Positions 19,398 through 28,767 of a DNA stretch of 64,000 nt are shown here, in pieces. Below the pieces are notes generated by a model. It was not told where the DNA came from. It made no database searches and was given only the letters and a program-made list of their open reading frames with translations. Position numbers and translations under genes: made by a program. Every line of letters starts with the position of its first letter. Position 1 is the stretch's first letter. Origin of the DNA: Candidatus Vicinibacter affinis (GTDB lineage Bacteria; Bacteroidota; Bacteroidia; Chitinophagales; Saprospiraceae); assembly GCA_016714365.1 (NCBI GenBank), contig JADJNH010000005.1, positions 782,501 through 846,500 of the forward strand. The letters run 5' to 3'.

Positions 19398-19990
19398 GGT
19401 TTCTTACGATCAGAATCATCTAGAAGTCTAAAAACTGTGATGTCACCAAATTTTAAATCAAAATAAGCTTTCCCCGGACCTTGTCCGGTTTCAACCTGCT
19501 GGTCTTTCAATTTAACTTCAATATCTTTTTCTGTTATGTCCTTATACATGGGCTTACCATCTTTCCCAAGTCCTTCAAAGATTTGATAAACACGTAATCT
19601 ACCATAATAACTTCCATCTTCTTTTTGTTTGACATCTTCAATGACCTGAATGTATTTCCATTCGATTTGCACATCTTCGTATTGTTTTAAACCCTCTAAG
19701 CGATTTAAATACTTTCTGATATCCATAGTTTCTCTTTTTTTAGAAACTTTTGAAATCACTTCAATTTTATTGGTGTCGCTTTCAAAAAGGTCCATAGCCA
19801 TATCCTTGGCGTTTTGACGGATGTGTCGATCATTGTTCTTATCGCCGATGATTTTCAAAAGGTCACCAAGTTCTCTTGCTTTTTCAAGAGTTCTTTGCTC
19901 TATTTCGGCAAATGTAGGTGCCTGGCAATAAACTGTGGAATGAGTTAAGATAACTAAAAGTAAGGGTAAAAATTTGATAATGGACTTCAT
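19394..19990 (-). CDS. Hypothetical exported protein
   Basis: A 198-residue protein with a signal peptide (1-22, ending VYCQ). The N-terminal half is predicted helical (FAEIEQRTLEKARELGDLL), and the second half is beta-type and charged (VQIEWKYIQVIEDV, YYGRLRVYQIFEGL). It is probably a periplasmic partner of the neighbouring exported proteins. It overlaps the next gene by 4 nt and starts 22 bp after the stop of the gene at 20013-20717. Family not recognised. Confidence 0.68.
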   Translation of the reverse strand: MKSIIKFLPLLLVILTHSTVYCQAPTFAEIEQRTLEKARELGDLLKIIGDKNNDRHIRQNAKDMAMDLFESDTNKIEVISKVSKKRETMDIRKYLNRLEGLKQYEDVQIEWKYIQVIEDVKQKEDGSYYGRLRVYQIFEGLGKDGKPMYKDITEKDIEVKLKDQQVETGQGPGKAYFDLKFGDITVFRLLDDSDRKKP

Positions 19991-20012
19991 TGTGATACTT
20001 ATTAATTTGGCT

Positions 20013-20717
20013 TTAAAATACGCATTTTATTTTTTTATTCTGTAAGCTTGTTAGACTTTTGATTTTTATATTTGGCCGAATAGGGTATGATTGTGCTAAC
20101 TTAAAGTTTGCTTCTTCATTTTTTGAATTTAACTTATACAACTTAATTTTCTCATCTTCCAGCAAAATTACTTCGTAATCTCCGTCAGGCAAGCCACTAA
20201 TGGTGGCGTCAAATCTACTGTTGGTAAAGTATAATTTTTTACAGTCTATTACTTGTGATTTAAAATTATTGGATCTAACTTCTTTGGTTCCTGGGTCTTT
20301 GAGCAAACTACCTTTTTCATCTGCAGGTCTGACGTAAATGCACTTTGATGCTATAATCATTCCTGACTCATTAATTTTTTTTACCATTAGAATTCCTGAA
20401 TTAACTGCTTTGATTTCCAAATCTTTAGTATCATAGTTCTTTCCTCCGACCATCCATTGTTCTGATGGATGGATGGCCATACTTTTCAATTTTATAGTAT
20501 CTCCCAATTGAATCTTGTAACAATGATTACTGTCACCAATCAGAAAATTTCCCATTAAAATAATCGGAGTTAGACTGTCTCCATTTATGCTGAAATTATT
20601 GTATGCTTTCTGGTCTAATCCAATATTTGATTGACAAGAATACCCTAAAATAGAACCTAGAAATAAAATTATTCGCAACAAAATATTGTAATCTTTCACA
20701 TCTTGTTTACTGTTCAT
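20013..20717 (-). CDS. Hypothetical membrane-anchored or lipoprotein
   Basis: A 234-residue protein with a charged N-terminus (MNSKQDVKDY) and a hydrophobic segment at about residues 12-26 ending near Cys28. The residues before the Cys (GYS) are only a poor lipobox, so either a lipoprotein or a signal anchor is possible. The rest is a beta-rich extracytoplasmic domain. It is 13 bp downstream of the PP2C gene and may interact with the periplasmic end of that phosphatase, which is inference from position only. Confidence 0.62.
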   Translation of the reverse strand: MNSKQDVKDYNILLRIILFLGSILGYSCQSNIGLDQKAYNNFSINGDSLTPIILMGNFLIGDSNHCYKIQLGDTIKLKSMAIHPSEQWMVGGKNYDTKDLEIKAVNSGILMVKKINESGMIIASKCIYVRPADEKGSLLKDPGTKEVRSNNFKSQVIDCKKLYFTNSRFDATISGLPDGDYEVILLEDEKIKLYKLNSKNEEANFKLAQSYPIRPNIKIKSLTSLQNKKIKCVF

Positions 20718-20730
20718 GAGTGTTTATTTT

Positions 20731-22440
20731 TTATTTGTTCAGCTCATCTATTAACCGAAGACGATCTTTTTCTTTCAATTTAATGGATTTAATTCTAATG
20801 AAGTCATCTGATTCATCCTTTTGTTTCTTTCCCTCATGTAAAAAATATTCAACTTCCATTTTCCCGCTGTATTTTTCTATTTCTATAGATATTTCCTTCT
20901 CGTTACATGCTAATCTGAAAGCTCTGTACCCTTTTTTTGTATTAAATTCATAATAAAATAAACCTTCGCGTACTGTCCTTTCCATAGGGGCTGAATTAAA
21001 TATACTTTTTTCATCCTTAAAGCAATTTGTCATCTCAAATATTACCTTATTTGAATTTAGAAATTTTGAGTTTTGCTTCTGTTTATGCTCACTAAGTCTC
21101 GGAAGTTTATTTTGGTCACTTTTATCTTTAAATTCATTTGATTTTACATTTGATGTGTCGTTGGTATTTGATCTATTAATTGAATCAACAGTATGATTGT
21201 CAATTGTTTGAATAGAATTGTTTGGCAAGATTGGTTTGGAATTTCTACTTCGACTTTCTTTGGGATTTTCTTTGTCTTGATATTCTTCTTTTTTTTCTTG
21301 TTCTGTGTGAATATTTGAAACGGAATCCAACATTTCGCTGATAGACAGATTCTGTTTATCTATAATTGGCAAAGTTTGTTTTCGAATTAGTGTCAAAATA
21401 ATTGTTGTTATTATTATAAATAGAAAAATGACCGTGACCAATAAAATTTTCTTCCTTGGTTTTTTATTTAAACCTTGCTTCAAGGTTGGATATACAGGTT
21501 GCTGGGAAATTGTAAAACCTTTTTTGTGGTGTAGAAATTCAGGGGCTAATCCTGCATTATCAACAAAAGAGGAAAGTATAACAGTGATGTTATCTCTTCC
21601 TCCGGCTTTATTTGCTGCACTGACCAGCTGATGACAGTTTTCAGAAAGGGAATTCTTTGGATCAAATACAGCCTCTAGCTGAGAATCTGAAAGCATGGAG
21701 TTTAACCCATCACTACACAGCAGGAGCATATCCCCACTGGACAAATGAATCGGTCCTGTGATATCAGGAACTTCATGGTGGTGATCGTTTCCTAAACATC
21801 TCATTATGATGTTACTCTCTCCTGAAAGTCGAGCCTCCTCACGAGTATAGCGACCCTGGGTCTGCTTTACCTTTTCCCATACCAAGGAATGGTCCTCAGT
21901 TAGTATGCGCAATTTTGTACTACAATCCATGTAATATGTTGGATCGTAATCGCGAATTCCATTTGGATTGTATAGATATGCCCTACTGTCTCCAATCCAT
22001 GAGAGGTATAGCATTTCTGGAAATATCCAAGCAACTGTTAGTGTAGTACCCATTCTAGCAAGCATAGGATTGTGACTTGCCTGAATAGAAAGTTCCTCAT
22101 ATACTTTATTAAAAGCTGCCTGTAAATGTTTTCTTACTGATTCCTCAGAAATTTGATCCTCTATTGCCGTTAGGGAGAAATATTGGCGTATTCCTTCTAC
22201 TGCAATTCTAGAGGCCACCTCTCCTGCCTCAGCTCCTCCCATCCCATCTGCCAAAATTAACAGTGCACCTTTTGCACCAAGTGGAGAACCTTCTTCCGGA
22301 CTATGTCCCCACATATTCTCATTAAGATCATAGCATATTCTATAATCATCTTCATTATGATCCCTTACACAACCGATGTCAGTAAGTCCATAAACCTGAA
22401 AAGATCTTCCGGCAGCTAGTGTATGTGACAATGAATTCAT
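20731..22440 (-). CDS. Membrane-bound PP2C-type Ser/Thr phosphatase
   Basis: A 569-residue protein. Residues 13-293 are a PPM/PP2C phosphatase with every metal-binding motif in place: RDHNEDD (26-32), LADGMGG (63-69), IGDSRAY (149-155), CSDGL (242-246) and GGRDN (280-284). One membrane helix (about 331-352) follows, then about 215 residues of Ser/Asn/Lys-rich linker and a small C-terminal domain that would lie in the periplasm. It most likely removes phosphates placed by the two kinases in this operon. It overlaps the next upstream gene by 4 nt. A cytoplasmic catalytic end and an outside end suggest it responds to an extracytoplasmic signal. Confidence 0.92.
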   Translation of the reverse strand: MNSLSHTLAAGRSFQVYGLTDIGCVRDHNEDDYRICYDLNENMWGHSPEEGSPLGAKGALLILADGMGGAEAGEVASRIAVEGIRQYFSLTAIEDQISEESVRKHLQAAFNKVYEELSIQASHNPMLARMGTTLTVAWIFPEMLYLSWIGDSRAYLYNPNGIRDYDPTYYMDCSTKLRILTEDHSLVWEKVKQTQGRYTREEARLSGESNIIMRCLGNDHHHEVPDITGPIHLSSGDMLLLCSDGLNSMLSDSQLEAVFDPKNSLSENCHQLVSAANKAGGRDNITVILSSFVDNAGLAPEFLHHKKGFTISQQPVYPTLKQGLNKKPRKKILLVTVIFLFIIITTIILTLIRKQTLPIIDKQNLSISEMLDSVSNIHTEQEKKEEYQDKENPKESRSRNSKPILPNNSIQTIDNHTVDSINRSNTNDTSNVKSNEFKDKSDQNKLPRLSEHKQKQNSKFLNSNKVIFEMTNCFKDEKSIFNSAPMERTVREGLFYYEFNTKKGYRAFRLACNEKEISIEIEKYSGKMEVEYFLHEGKKQKDESDDFIRIKSIKLKEKDRLRLIDELNK

Positions 22441-23363
22441 TTTTTCGAACTACCGCCTTTTCCTTTTTTGTCCACTTCTTGCAGCTGGGGTCTGTCCATA
22501 TTGGTTTCCTTAGAAGGGGCCTCTTGCCTTTCTGGTGGCTTTTGGTTCTCAGCTGGACTCGCAATTATGGATAATATTTCTTTTGTGGAAGGATTTTTAA
22601 GGTTTCCAACTACCATACCCGCAAATCTGAATAGAATCTTTCCATCTTGGGGAACACACTCCATATAAACACCACCCAGGAATCCACTATCCTTTGGAGT
22701 AGTTATCATTGCCCTCCCCTCATTCCATTCCGGACTCATGAATATCACTTTTTTTACTAGTGAGTCAGGGTTATTATAAACTCCTAAAAAATATAGAATC
22801 AACATTCCACTCGGCGTCTGACTTGTAGACCTTGTTAAACCAATATAAGTCTTGCCTCCTGTTGAAGTTACTCCAAAGCCATTTGAGTTGATTCTGCTGG
22901 CAGCATCTTTCCCTGAAACCTCATATTTTTTACCATACTTAACAGACGTTATCAACATTTCTTGGAGTTCAGCATCATATTCAGTTTTGTAATTCTCAAA
23001 ATCAGGATCTATAGTCCAAGGTTTTACCATTAATGGGTCCATCCACAATTCTCTTCCCTGTGCAAATGCAATCCCTAACTTTTTGCCATAGTATGGCAGA
23101 TCTTCTTTTCCATAGTATTTGCCGTCTTTGGTGATCTGGTATCGTGTTTCTACCACCATAATATAGGGATCTATTGCTATAGCTAAAGAAATTGCTGAAT
23201 TCTCAATCTCCAGATTAGTAGTTTTTTTGCGGTTATTTTGTTGCCCAGAACTTTGTTTCTTCCCTTTCTTAAAAATGTCCTCAATTCTAAGTGTATCCTG
23301 GCCTGATATTTCTACTTGTAACAGACATAGGATAGCTCCTAATATTACATAATATTTTTTCAT
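22437..23363 (-). CDS. Hypothetical exported protein
   Basis: A 308-residue protein with a signal peptide (1-21, ending ISGQ), a basic Gln/Lys-rich stretch (about 33-48), a mixed alpha/beta domain (50-270), and a low-complexity C-terminus rich in Pro, Glu and Lys. No catalytic motif or family is recognised. It sits between the PP2C gene (4-nt overlap) and the FHA/protease gene (18-bp gap). Being periplasmic and flanked by membrane signalling proteins, it could be a ligand or accessory for their outside domains, but nothing in the sequence proves this. Confidence 0.7.
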   Translation of the reverse strand: MKKYYVILGAILCLLQVEISGQDTLRIEDIFKKGKKQSSGQQNNRKKTTNLEIENSAISLAIAIDPYIMVVETRYQITKDGKYYGKEDLPYYGKKLGIAFAQGRELWMDPLMVKPWTIDPDFENYKTEYDAELQEMLITSVKYGKKYEVSGKDAASRINSNGFGVTSTGGKTYIGLTRSTSQTPSGMLILYFLGVYNNPDSLVKKVIFMSPEWNEGRAMITTPKDSGFLGGVYMECVPQDGKILFRFAGMVVGNLKNPSTKEILSIIASPAENQKPPERQEAPSKETNMDRPQLQEVDKKGKGGSSKK

Positions 23364-23381
23364 ATTTCAAATTTATACTTG

Positions 23382-24974
23382 CTACCTTATTTCCCAAACA
23401 GGGACCAATTGTTGAACCTTTGAAAATCCGTGACTAATAATACCAATGACTTCAAATCCGCCATTAGCTGTTCTGATCATCATTGGACCGCCAGAACTTC
23501 CTTGATCAAGTGAATTGGCTGAAATGTTAATCATCCCATTTACAATTCGATCTTGCACGACTTCTGCCTTAATTTGTATTGGTTCTATTTTATTAAAATC
23601 AAAGGATTGCATAAGTTGACCATAAGAATATCCAAAACCAATCAATTCAGTACCTTGAGCCAATCTGCGTGAAATATCTCTATTGATTTGCAAACTACCT
23701 TTCCTGTTTCCCATGATTACTTTGGCCCAGTCGGTATATAAATGATTGATATTGCATCTTTTCAATCTATAATCAGGACTGGCTTGCACATCGCATAATA
23801 ATGCGTCTTTAGATTGGTCAAATTGAACGTCCTTGTTAGTGAAAGTGAATTGATCACCTGCCGGTGATACAGCCTTGTAAACTACCTCAACAGAACCTCC
23901 TTTGATTTCTGCGTTGTTCAAAAAGTTCTTGACCATACCCTCCAATTCCCCTGAATTTTCTTCGCCACATTTTACATTAAATCTCCAAGGTTGAATAACA
24001 TGTCTTGCTGTGACAAATGTGCCATCATTGAGGAGAAACCCAGTTCCGGACCACGCATAGCTTAATTCTTTTTTCAAATCAAATGGACCTAGCGAATTGT
24101 TATGGTCCGGATGATAAACTTGAACACTTTGGATTAGAATAAAATAAATGTCTTTTTTTAAGTCCCTCAAACTACTTTTGTCCATATCCATAATGCTCTT
24201 TTCAGATGGTTTTGGAGGAATTACACCTATTATTTCAAGACGATCATTTATTTCACTAATTCTAGAACCAATTTTGATTCTTGTTTTCTCATTTTGAACA
24301 CGAGAAAGCGAATCTTGAAGTTTTTTCCTTTCATCTTCAAGTAATGAAATCATACTTTGATTTATATTTATCAAAGTATCTTGTTGTGCTATTTTAATTT
24401 CGTTACCTCTTATTTTGGTACTGCTTTCTGCATAATACCACAAAATGAATCCAATAAGTACAATCAAAAAAAATGACAATACTCCAATCGCCTGCTTGTA
24501 AGGTCTTAAGGCTTGACTGCCAAACTCTTTTAGCCGACTGGTGAATTTCATGCTTGCAGTGGTCTTGTTGGCCGGGGTGTGAAGAAATCTTAGTCGAGGC
24601 CCTTCATAGGAGAGTCTGATTTCATCACCTGCATGTAATTCCTGGTTATTTTGCACCGGTTGGTTGTTGATCAATGTAGGATTTGTGGCATTGGGTTCCG
24701 CTTCTATGAAAAACCTTCCTTTTTCAGACTTAATGTAAGCATGTTGTCTTGAAACCGTAGGGTAATCGTCTGTGTAACGGATGGTGCATTTTTTGCCACG
24801 TCCAATAGTAACAAAGGGTTTCCACATTGTCTGCTCTCCATTACGGGGTTGGTCCATGGTTGGATCAATAAAAACTAAAGTGTAGTTGTCCACATTTTTT
24901 CCAGAAAGCATCTGAATGCCTTGCCTGATGGTACTTCCTAAGCCAAATTCCTGTTTTTGTGTAGGTCTTGCCAT
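23382..24974 (-). CDS. FHA domain / membrane helix / trypsin-like protease fusion
   Basis: A 530-residue protein. Residues 31-135 are a forkhead-associated domain with GRG (58-60), SRQH (75-78) and TLIN (100-103), binding phosphothreonine in the cytoplasm. A single membrane helix spans 164-182, a coiled coil about 195-250, and a trypsin-like serine protease domain fills about 275-530 outside the membrane: His325 in TARHV, a likely Asp390 in KDALL, and Ser494 in QGSSGGP. The active site looks intact. The layout suggests that binding of a phosphorylated partner inside could control proteolysis outside, or the reverse. It lies 10 bp after a kinase gene. Confidence 0.88.
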   Translation of the reverse strand: MARPTQKQEFGLGSTIRQGIQMLSGKNVDNYTLVFIDPTMDQPRNGEQTMWKPFVTIGRGKKCTIRYTDDYPTVSRQHAYIKSEKGRFFIEAEPNATNPTLINNQPVQNNQELHAGDEIRLSYEGPRLRFLHTPANKTTASMKFTSRLKEFGSQALRPYKQAIGVLSFFLIVLIGFILWYYAESSTKIRGNEIKIAQQDTLININQSMISLLEDERKKLQDSLSRVQNEKTRIKIGSRISEINDRLEIIGVIPPKPSEKSIMDMDKSSLRDLKKDIYFILIQSVQVYHPDHNNSLGPFDLKKELSYAWSGTGFLLNDGTFVTARHVIQPWRFNVKCGEENSGELEGMVKNFLNNAEIKGGSVEVVYKAVSPAGDQFTFTNKDVQFDQSKDALLCDVQASPDYRLKRCNINHLYTDWAKVIMGNRKGSLQINRDISRRLAQGTELIGFGYSYGQLMQSFDFNKIEPIQIKAEVVQDRIVNGMINISANSLDQGSSGGPMMIRTANGGFEVIGIISHGFSKVQQLVPVWEIR

Positions 24975-24984
24975 TATGTTTGTT

Positions 24985-26484
24985 TTAAATGTTTTTTAAT
25001 TTTAAATAATTTCCAATGCAATCAATAAATACAATTTCACCGTCTAAGTTTCTCAATACTGCCCGACATTGAAAATCTTTTGTCGTTAGGTTTTTTATAT
25101 CATGTTCCGACCCTGCTAAGACTTTATCACTGTGAAAATTCACCAGGCGACACTTCAGGCAATTGTTATCTCCTTTATTTAAGAGGAGAAGTAAGTATCC
25201 ATTATAGAGGTCGTAAATTTCCAACACAGGTTTAGCTATCAACTCTTTACCATCCAAATCAATAATGGTAAAAAGATTATCATTGGTTTTAGCAATTGTT
25301 ATATTTGAGAAATACGGTGCTATCGATAGGTAAGTATTCTTTATTTGATTTAAATAAATGGAACGATTTTTAGTTCCTGTTAATGGGAATAACCAGGTTT
25401 TAGTTTCACCCCAACTGTTAATTGCCATTTTAAGATCTCCACTTTTTTGAAAATTTATTGATTCCATCATTTTTTTTTCATACTTAAAGAAATCCATCAA
25501 AATAAAGCCGATTAACATTAATGTAGGAATTGCAATTAAAATATTGATCTTTTTCTTTGAAGGGATTATGATTATTTTTTTTGTAAGTTGATAAGGCTTC
25601 CACCTTTCATTAGAAATATAAAAATCTGCCCATTCAGCAAGTTGTTCAGATGAAGGTCTCTCTTCAGGGTTGTATCGAAGGCAATCAGAAATAATGTTTT
25701 TCAGAATGCCTGCTAAGATTATGTTGGCAGGAAGTTTAATTACCGGTGATTTTGCGATTAAGTTTTCACCAATGAAGTAGGTATTATCCACCGAAGGGGT
25801 TTCTCCACTAACTAATTCATATAACATAATTCCAAGAGAGAATACATCGCTGTTAATGTGAATTTGGTTTTTGAAAAATTCAGGGGATGCATAGGCTTTG
25901 GACAATCCCTTGTTCCTTGAATCAAGGAGCACCGTTTGCCTGGACAACTTAGACACTGGATGTCTTTCGCTGATGCCGAAATCTGCAAGCAGGTATTCCA
26001 TTTCGGTTCCTTTTGGATAAAGCATTACATTATCCGGTTTTATGTCCTTGTGTACAATTCCATTTTTTTTTAGGTAGGCTAATGCATCCGAAACGTCATG
26101 CATGATTTTGGCTAATTCTTTCTCACTAAACAGAGGGATCCCTTTTTCGACTGAAAATGAGAATTCCTTTTTCCTTTTTTCTAAATCATCCATTAGGGAC
26201 CCTGTGCATAGTGGTAAAACCAAATATTTGTATTGATTTTTGTAAGTCCCGAAGGACCTTGGCAAAAGAAGGTTGGGATGGATAAGATCCTTACTTTTAT
26301 GGTATTCAGAATCTAAAATTTCTTCGTTTCCAATTGCATGAGGGCTCAAAATATCCATAATTTTTAATGCAAAAGATCTTCCATCATCCTTCACGACTTC
26401 CCAGACTTCACTGAAACCTCCTGTACCAATTTTTTTGACCAGATGGTAATCCTCTATTTTAACTCCTTCTATTATTGCTTCCAT
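24985..26484 (-). CDS. Membrane-bound Ser/Thr protein kinase
   Basis: A 499-residue eukaryote-like (Hanks-type) kinase. The glycine loop is GTGGFSEV (20-27), the ATP lysine is Lys41 in ALKI, the catalytic loop reads HKDIKPDN (145-152, Lys replacing the usual Arg of HRD), and DFG is at 168-170. A basic stretch and membrane helix (about 313-332) follow, then about 165 residues outside the membrane with no recognised sensor fold. HKD kinases lack the arginine that ties activity to activation-loop phosphorylation. It is likely paired with the PP2C phosphatase of this operon; the gap to the next kinase gene is 3 bp. Confidence 0.93.
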   Translation of the reverse strand: MEAIIEGVKIEDYHLVKKIGTGGFSEVWEVVKDDGRSFALKIMDILSPHAIGNEEILDSEYHKSKDLIHPNLLLPRSFGTYKNQYKYLVLPLCTGSLMDDLEKRKKEFSFSVEKGIPLFSEKELAKIMHDVSDALAYLKKNGIVHKDIKPDNVMLYPKGTEMEYLLADFGISERHPVSKLSRQTVLLDSRNKGLSKAYASPEFFKNQIHINSDVFSLGIMLYELVSGETPSVDNTYFIGENLIAKSPVIKLPANIILAGILKNIISDCLRYNPEERPSSEQLAEWADFYISNERWKPYQLTKKIIIIPSKKKINILIAIPTLMLIGFILMDFFKYEKKMMESINFQKSGDLKMAINSWGETKTWLFPLTGTKNRSIYLNQIKNTYLSIAPYFSNITIAKTNDNLFTIIDLDGKELIAKPVLEIYDLYNGYLLLLLNKGDNNCLKCRLVNFHSDKVLAGSEHDIKNLTTKDFQCRAVLRNLDGEIVFIDCIGNYLKLKNI

Positions 26485-26487
26485 GAG

Positions 26488-27825
26488 TTATAAATATTGA
26501 AGTATGACTTCACCTACAGTAATCACATCCCCAGGTGTGAGAACATGACTACTGTTTTTATCTAAAAGCTCACCATTGACAAAAATGCCGTTCAAAGAAT
26601 AATTCCAGGAAGGGGGATTTGAATCCTGTGACCATTGCCCATCACGTATTTGGATGGTATCGTTATTTTTTTCAAGGGTTCCGTGTTTTCTTGAAACATA
26701 ACTGGTCATGGACTCCTGCAAGGAAATATCATTTGGGTTATCTTCATCCATTCGCCCAAATTTTAGGATATCTTTGCCAGCCTTTTCAAACAAGATTTTT
26801 AAATCAATTTTTTTACCTATATCATCACCTGCCCGAACGACTAGGGTATTTTTACACATGGATGTGCGGCTTGCCATGTGTTTTGATGGTTCATAAATAC
26901 CTAACATTTCCATGATATGGGAAATGTCTTTAGGTCTCTTAGTCGGATTAGGTTCTAGACATTGTTCAAAAAACCTTACCCATTTGGGAGTCAAATCCTT
27001 CCTCCAATCAGTGATTGGTTTGAAATTTTTTGTTTTAACTCTTTTTGTGTATTTCAAAGGAGTCTCTTTGATCTCTTGCGCCGTGCCAAAAGGTAGGTTA
27101 CCATTCGTCAAAAGCTCATATAAAGTAACACCTAGTGAAAAGATATCCATTTGAGGACCTAAATATCGGTATGCCTCTTTGTGATCCATTTGTTCAGGAG
27201 CAGAATACGCAAGTGTTCCCCATACTTCTAATACCTCACCCGAGCGATTGACGACAGTCACTCTTTTATCGTGTAATCCATACCTTCCTGAAATATCAAA
27301 ATCGCAAAGTTTGGCAGTCATAGAGCTGTCAAAAAGTACGTTTTCAGGCTTAAAGTCCCTATGCACATAACCATTTTGATGAAGATCTCTAAGTCCCATA
27401 CAAAGGTCAGACGCTAAGTTGAGTACTTGAGATTCAGTTCGGTAATTTGTTTTATTTTTAGCAAGATTTCCATTCGGGCAATAATCCATCAATACATAAG
27501 GGTTATTGTCAAAAAAACCAGATCCAAGATTGTGGACCAAATTTTCTGAAGGGATTAGCCCGGCTTTGTAACCTTCATGAAATCTGCTGAGAATTTGCTG
27601 TGTCTCGGAAGGTTTCATTTTGAAGAATTCAAGAAGTTTAAGTGCGAAGGGCTTTTGATCCACCATATTAACCACCTTATATACAGTTCCAAAGCCCCCT
27701 TCTCCAATTTCCGAGTCTACCTTAAAAGTTTTGCCATCTTTCAAGGAAAGTACATCTCCTTCTAAAAATCTAATTCTTCCAGGAAAGTCGCGACTGTAGG
27801 ACTGGCTCTCTGTATATTGTGTCAT
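26488..27825 (-). CDS. Ser/Thr protein kinase with C-terminal FHA domain
   Basis: A 445-residue soluble protein. The kinase domain (about 33-315) has GEGGFGTVYK (41-50), Lys63 in ALKL, HRDFKPEN (155-162) and a metal motif that reads D-F-D (175-177) instead of DFG. The FHA domain (about 330-445) shows FGR, SRKH and NGIFVNG, placed to bind phosphothreonine, probably on itself or the neighbouring proteins. No membrane helix. The gene starts 8 bp after the zinc-ribbon/FHA gene and ends 3 bp before the membrane kinase gene. Confidence 0.93.
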   Translation of the reverse strand: MTQYTESQSYSRDFPGRIRFLEGDVLSLKDGKTFKVDSEIGEGGFGTVYKVVNMVDQKPFALKLLEFFKMKPSETQQILSRFHEGYKAGLIPSENLVHNLGSGFFDNNPYVLMDYCPNGNLAKNKTNYRTESQVLNLASDLCMGLRDLHQNGYVHRDFKPENVLFDSSMTAKLCDFDISGRYGLHDKRVTVVNRSGEVLEVWGTLAYSAPEQMDHKEAYRYLGPQMDIFSLGVTLYELLTNGNLPFGTAQEIKETPLKYTKRVKTKNFKPITDWRKDLTPKWVRFFEQCLEPNPTKRPKDISHIMEMLGIYEPSKHMASRTSMCKNTLVVRAGDDIGKKIDLKILFEKAGKDILKFGRMDEDNPNDISLQESMTSYVSRKHGTLEKNNDTIQIRDGQWSQDSNPPSWNYSLNGIFVNGELLDKNSSHVLTPGDVITVGEVILQYL

Positions 27826-27833
27826 GGCTTAAA

Positions 27834-28526
27834 TTACTTCCTAATTTGAACTTTATAGTATTTATTCCGGCCAAGAATTAGGATGTCCCCTTCCTTTAAT
27901 TCTTCTAAACCGGTTACCATTTTGAAGACGGCCTTGTTAGAGGAAAGGTTCTCTAATTTCCAATTTTGTCCATCATAGGAAAATCTAACATGATTATGCT
28001 GGCTGATTGATTCATCAGCCGGGTCTATTTCTGCCCTACCCAATACTTTCTGGCCTCCTTCTATTATTTTCAATTTGATGGGCTGATCATCAGGATCCAA
28101 TGGAGACAACTCTAATTGAACCTTTTCATTATTTGCACCAGATCTAATGATTTCAGACAGGGATTGCGTTTTATTTTGCGATAAATCTACCAAAGTAGGA
28201 GTAGGATCTATAATAGATTTGTTACAGTTTGGACATCTTTTGGACAACCTACTTAAAAGATATCCACAGGAAGGACAATTTGATTGATCCGGAAAAGTTT
28301 CTTTTGTTGAGTAACTCTGCTTACCAATTTCTGTTTGTTTAATCTCACTATCAAGGTCTTGTACTTTACCTTTAGATGTGTGCATTTCTTCATCTAAAGT
28401 TTTAAGTCCGGCAAGTGTAGGGGATATTGGAGTAAGGTCATTGGATATTTCAGTTGATCCACATTGGGGGCATTGGTCTGGATCTTGAGGCATTAACTTA
28501 TAACTGCAATTTTTGCACTTTCTCAT
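27834..28526 (-). CDS. Double zinc-ribbon / FHA domain protein
   Basis: A 230-residue cytoplasmic protein. Two four-cysteine zinc ribbons are clear: Cys4, 7, 19, 22 and Cys84, 87, 98, 101, separated by an acidic Thr-rich linker that contains TPISPTLAGLKTLDEE, a plausible phosphothreonine site for the kinases next door. Residues about 150-230 are an FHA domain with LGR (162-164), ISQHNH (174-179) and a final LGRNKYY strand. It is the first gene of the 14-gene run and probably an adaptor. The promoter must lie within the 241 bp shared with the divergent sigma gene, but no clear consensus for this strand was found. Confidence 0.85.
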   Translation of the reverse strand: MRKCKNCSYKLMPQDPDQCPQCGSTEISNDLTPISPTLAGLKTLDEEMHTSKGKVQDLDSEIKQTEIGKQSYSTKETFPDQSNCPSCGYLLSRLSKRCPNCNKSIIDPTPTLVDLSQNKTQSLSEIIRSGANNEKVQLELSPLDPDDQPIKLKIIEGGQKVLGRAEIDPADESISQHNHVRFSYDGQNWKLENLSSNKAVFKMVTGLEELKEGDILILGRNKYYKVQIRK

Positions 28527-28706
28527 TTGAAGTAGTTTTGTTTGAATTATGTAACCTGTATATGTAATTTGAGGTGTTTGTCGCCGTAATATCAGATTTT
28601 TTACGAAATTTTCAAAGTATTTGCCAAATTTTTAGTTGAAGGGATATTTCTAAAGAGTTTAGTTGTTTGGCATATATAAATCAGGGTATTCAAAAAATCA
28701 GATTAT

Positions 28707-28736
28707 TTTGTAGTACAACTTTTATAATTATTTTTG
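28707..28736 (+). promoter_or_regulatory. Bacteroidota-type promoter for the ECF sigma gene
   Basis: TTTG (28707-28710) is followed after 18 nt by TATTTTTG (28729-28736), a full match to TTTG and TAnnTTTG. The predicted transcription start near 28743 leaves a leader of about 25 nt. Use of the primary-sigma consensus argues that this sigma gene is not simply self-activated. Confidence 0.65.
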
Positions 28737-28767
28737 TTCAATATTATTCGAAATTCGCCCTAAACAC

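Noticed and set aside
20731..28526. Type VI secretion post-translational control cluster (kinase, phosphatase, FHA)
   Set aside because: No type VI structural gene is present in the window; the neighbours are T9SS components.
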